Part shown: piece after piece, positions 7,506-9,843 of the stretch
Layout: every line of letters starts with the position of its first letter
Position numbering within the stretch: the first letter of the stretch is position 1
From: Bacillota bacterium
GTDB lineage: Bacteria; Bacillota; Clostridia; Acetivibrionales; DTU013
Direction: 5' to 3'
DNA length: 9,843 nucleotides
Assembly: GCA_023412665.1 (NCBI GenBank)
Contig: JAEZCA010000032.1
Location: 1-9,843 of the forward strand
The notes under the pieces: generated by a model
Told to the model about the DNA's origin: nothing
The model's database searches: none
What the model saw: the letters and a program-made list of their open reading frames with translations, nothing else
Position numbers and translations under genes: made by a program

Positions 7506-7542
7506 AAAAAAGCCGGGCAGACAGTATTACCGCCCGTCCGGC
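7506..7542 (-). terminator. Intrinsic (Rho-independent) terminator between infB and rbfA
   Basis: Read on the minus strand, GCCGG (7542-7538) pairs with CCGGC (7516-7512). After one mismatch CGGGCGG (7536-7530) pairs with CTGTCTG (7524-7518), closing a 5-nt loop TAATA. Six T residues (7511-7506) follow at once. Three inner pairs are G-U, which form only in the minus-strand RNA and become A-C mismatches on the other strand; together with the T-run this fixes the direction. It lies 21 nt after the infB stop and 55 nt before the rbfA ATG. It probably ends or attenuates transcription from infB, leaving rbfA and later genes dependent on readthrough or an unseen promoter. Whether it is fully efficient is unknown. 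Confidence 0.8.
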
Positions 7543-7563
7543 CTTATCACCGATTAAGAACCA

Positions 7564-9843
7564 TTATTGACGCTTGACCTCTTCCATCGTATATGATTCA
7601 ATGATGTCATTTTCCTTGATATCGTTGAACCTTTCGACGGAAAGACCACACTCAAAGCCCTGCAGCACTTCCTTGGCATCGTCCTTGAATCGTTTCAGCG
7701 AAGCCAGGCTTCCTTCATGTACAACAATACCATCCCTGATAACTCTGATATCGTTGTTCCTGTTTATTTTGCCGTCCAGGACATAGCAGCCTGCTATTGT
7801 ACCTACTCCCGACACCTTGAAAATCTGCCTTACCTCAGTATGCCCCAGTATGACCTCTTTAAACGTAGGCTCGAGCATACCCTTCATAGCAGCTTGGATA
7901 TCTTCTATTGCATTGTAAATGACCCTGTAAAGTCGCATATCTACGCCCGTATTCTGCGCAGCTTCCGTTACATTGGTACCGGGCCTTACGTTGAATCCAA
8001 TTATTATTGCATTCGAAACATCAGCAAGTGTCACATCCGACTCTGTTATTGCTCCGACTCCGCCATGGATGACATTGACCCTGACTTCGTTGTTTGACAG
8101 CTTCTCGAGTGATTGCTTCACAGCCTCCACAGATCCCTGTACATCTGCTTTTATGATAATATTGAGGTCTTTGACCTTTCCTTCTTGTATCTGCTTGAAC
8201 AGATCGTCAAGAGTAACCCTGGAGGAAACATTCTGCTGCTCTTCCTTCTGCTTGAACCTGCGTTTTTCAACAAGCTGTCTGGCAATCTTTTCATCTTCTA
8301 TTGCATAGAACAGCTCTCCGGCCTCCGGCACCTCGGGAAGTCCGAGTATTTCCACGGGAGTGGATGGTCCGGCGCTTTTAACAGCATTTCCCTTGTCGTC
8401 GACCATCGCCCTGATCCTTCCTACTGTCGTACCGGAGACGATGGAATCACCTACATTCAGAGTACCCCTTTGTACGAGCACAGTTGCAAGCGGACCCCTG
8501 TTCTTATCGAGCTTGGCTTCGATCACAGTTCCCTTTGCCTGTCTGGAGGGATCTGCCTTGAGCTCCAGAACATCTGCGGTAAGCAATACCATTTCAAGCA
8601 GCTGATCAATGTTTTCACGTTTCTTTGCAGACACGTTCACGCATATCACGTCTCCGCCCCATTCCTCTGAAACCAATCCGTGCTGAGTCAACTCCTGCTT
8701 TACCCTGTCCGGATTCGCGCCCGGCTTGTCGATCTTGTTGATAGCGACTATAATTGAAACATTTGCGGCCTTGGCATGGTTTATTGCCTCTATCGTCTGA
8801 GGCATCACGCCGTCATCGGCGGCAACTACAAGTATGGCTACGTCCGTGACCTGCGCTCCCCTTGCTCTCATGGCAGTAAATGCCTCATGGCCGGGTGTAT
8901 CCAGGAATGTAATATTCCTGCCGTTTATCTTGACTGTATATGCACCGATGTGCTGTGTAATGCCTCCGGCCTCACTGTCTATGACATGGGTGGACCTTAT
9001 CGCATCGAGCAGGGATGTCTTGCCATGGTCGACATGCCCCATGACTACAACAACCGGCGGCCTTGTTTCCAATTTTTCGGGATTCTCCTGCTCATTATCG
9101 TCAAACAGGATATCCTCTTCATTTATAACCACTGCTTTCTCAGTCTTAACTCCGAATTCTTCCGATACTACGGTCGCGGTATCAAAATCGATCTCCTGGT
9201 TGAGAGTGGCCATTATTCCGTAAACCATGAGCTTTTTGATTACTTCCGTAGAGGTTTTCTTCAACGCCTCAGCCAGATCCTTGACAGTGATGCTTTCAGG
9301 TATGGTTATGGATGTCAGCACAGCTCTCTTTGGTATGTGCTTGAGCTGTTCCTTCTCCCTCCTCTGCCTGTTGAGCTTCTTTTTCTTTGCTTCGGCATCG
9401 TCATAAAATTCGTTGAGTATGAAGTCCTCGGAGAGTATCTCAGATACGCCCTTCTTTTCATGCAGGCCGATATTAGCCGGCTTGATCCGCTTATTGGGTT
9501 TGCTCGGCAGTACCTTAGGAGCCTCTTTCCTCTGCTCCCTCTTTACGTCCTTTACAATATCCTTGCCGATAAATTCACGTCTTGTCTCATTCTTTTGCCC
9601 AAGATCTTCCTTCTGAGTCACGGTAATGTCAGGCTTTGGTATATCAAGCTGCCTTCCCTGCGGTCTGTTGCCTTGATACGGCGGTCTGTCGCCCTGGGGC
9701 CTGTTGCCCTGATACGGCGGCCTGTCGCCCTGGGGTCTGTTGCCCTGATACGGCGGTCTGTCGCCCTGGGGTCTGTTGCCCTGGTATGGCGGTCTGTCGC
9801 CCTGGGGCCTGTTGCCCTGATACGGCGGCCTGTCGCCCTGGGG
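7564..9843 (-). CDS. infB: Translation initiation factor IF-2 (N-terminus outside window)
   Basis: IF-2 is the GTPase that places initiator fMet-tRNA on the 30S subunit and promotes subunit joining. The 759 residues visible stay in frame to the window edge, so the true start is outside. Counting from the edge, residues 1-60 are five 12-residue repeats and about 61-180 is a charged linker. An IF2_N domain follows at about 181-235, then the G domain with GHVDHGKT (269-276), GGITQHIG (293-300), DTPGH (315-319), NKID (369-372) and SAK (405-407). Domains II, III and the fMet-tRNA-binding C-terminus complete the protein, ending EEVKRQ at a TAA. The GTG at 9619-9621 lacks a ribosome binding site and is not the start. 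The core is ordinary; the tandem-repeat N-terminus is the unusual part. An intrinsic terminator lies 21 nt downstream. Confidence 0.97.
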   Translation of the reverse strand, partial: PQGDRPPYQGNRPQGDRPPYQGNRPQGDRPPYQGNRPQGDRPPYQGNRPQGDRPPYQGNRPQGRQLDIPKPDITVTQKEDLGQKNETRREFIGKDIVKDVKREQRKEAPKVLPSKPNKRIKPANIGLHEKKGVSEILSEDFILNEFYDDAEAKKKKLNRQRREKEQLKHIPKRAVLTSITIPESITVKDLAEALKKTSTEVIKKLMVYGIMATLNQEIDFDTATVVSEEFGVKTEKAVVINEEDILFDDNEQENPEKLETRPPVVVVMGHVDHGKTSLLDAIRSTHVIDSEAGGITQHIGAYTVKINGRNITFLDTPGHEAFTAMRARGAQVTDVAILVVAADDGVMPQTIEAINHAKAANVSIIVAINKIDKPGANPDRVKQELTQHGLVSEEWGGDVICVNVSAKKRENIDQLLEMVLLTADVLELKADPSRQAKGTVIEAKLDKNRGPLATVLVQRGTLNVGDSIVSGTTVGRIRAMVDDKGNAVKSAGPSTPVEILGLPEVPEAGELFYAIEDEKIARQLVEKRRFKQKEEQQNVSSRVTLDDLFKQIQEGKVKDLNIIIKADVQGSVEAVKQSLEKLSNNEVRVNVIHGGVGAITESDVTLADVSNAIIIGFNVRPGTNVTEAAQNTGVDMRLYRVIYNAIEDIQAAMKGMLEPTFKEVILGHTEVRQIFKVSGVGTIAGCYVLDGKINRNNDIRVIRDGIVVHEGSLASLKRFKDDAKEVLQGFECGLSVERFNDIKENDIIESYTMEEVKRQ
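9664..9843 (-). repeat. Five tandem 36-bp repeats inside infB
   Basis: Five head-to-tail 36-bp units (9664-9699, 9700-9735, 9736-9771, 9772-9807, 9808-9843) each encode PQGDRPPYQGNR in the infB frame. A degenerate remnant, PQGR, follows at about 9652-9663. Each unit is itself a near-duplication of QG(D/N)RP. All differences between units (codons for R5, P7, Y8, Q9 and R12) are synonymous. The array reaches the last base of the window, so the true copy number is unknown. The peptide is Pro/Gln/Gly/Arg-rich, contains no Lys or Cys, and is probably disordered. Confidence 0.95.

Noticed and set aside
7451..7507. Extending rbfA by 19 codons to a TTG at about 7505-7507.
   Set aside because: The extension would start beside the terminator U-tract, and the ATG at 7448-7450 has an AAGGAG site at ideal spacing and a family-like start.
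8113..8670. A 185-codon plus-strand reading frame opposite infB, and many similar plus-strand frames across the window.
   Set aside because: They lie wholly antisense to well-conserved genes, have no family resemblance or ribosome binding sites, and reflect the codon use of the real genes.
9619..9621. In-frame GTG as the infB start, giving a 685-residue protein.
   Set aside because: There is no ribosome binding site upstream, and the frame continues openly to the window edge with protein-like repeats, so the true start is outside. An internal start for a short isoform is not excluded but has no support.
9664..9843. Regularly spaced repeats that might suggest a CRISPR array.
   Set aside because: The 36-bp units are directly adjacent with no unique spacers and encode an in-frame peptide continuous with IF-2.

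Overview
The window is one continuous minus-strand stretch of chromosome. It suggests a Firmicute, most likely from class Clostridia. The reasons are the infB-rbfA-nrnA-truB-ribF order typical of Firmicutes, strong AGGAGG-type ribosome binding sites, an IF-2 with a low-complexity Q/G/R/P-rich N-terminus, and an exporter resembling the Bacillus YknWXYZ type. Base composition is moderate and no species can be named. All nine genes run right to left, so the order below is given in the direction of transcription.

Region 1 (about 9843 to 4205) is the distal part of the conserved translation/RNA operon. It holds infB (3' part, cut by the window edge), rbfA, nrnA, truB and ribF. IF-2 starts translation, RbfA matures the 30S subunit, NrnA degrades nanoRNA and pAp, TruB makes tRNA pseudouridine-55, and RibF makes FMN and FAD. 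nrnA overlaps rbfA by 1 nt, truB follows nrnA after 1 nt, and ribF begins 33 nt after truB. The one sizeable gap, infB to rbfA (113 nt), contains a convincing intrinsic terminator and a second small hairpin just before the rbfA ribosome binding site. At the far right edge infB carries five perfect 36-bp (12-codon) tandem repeats that run off the window.

Region 2 (4204 to 4096) is an AT-rich, gene-free spacer with no clear terminator and only weak promoter-like elements.

Region 3 (4095 to 2) is a four-gene operon: ABC ATPase, Yip1-family membrane protein, HlyD/MacA-type adaptor, and MacB/FtsX-type permease, with gaps of 55, 37 and 39 nt. These are the four parts of a YknWXYZ-like exporter, in a different gene order from Bacillus subtilis. 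The ATPase energises the permease, the membrane-anchored adaptor extends outside the membrane, and the Yip1 protein is probably an assembly partner. The substrate cannot be read from the sequence; defence against or export of a peptide is the most reasonable guess.

I found no mobile element, CRISPR array, tRNA, rRNA or obviously new system. The points that deserve a second look are the infB tandem repeats, the terminator inside a normally continuous operon, and the exporter in place of the often expected rpsO after ribF.
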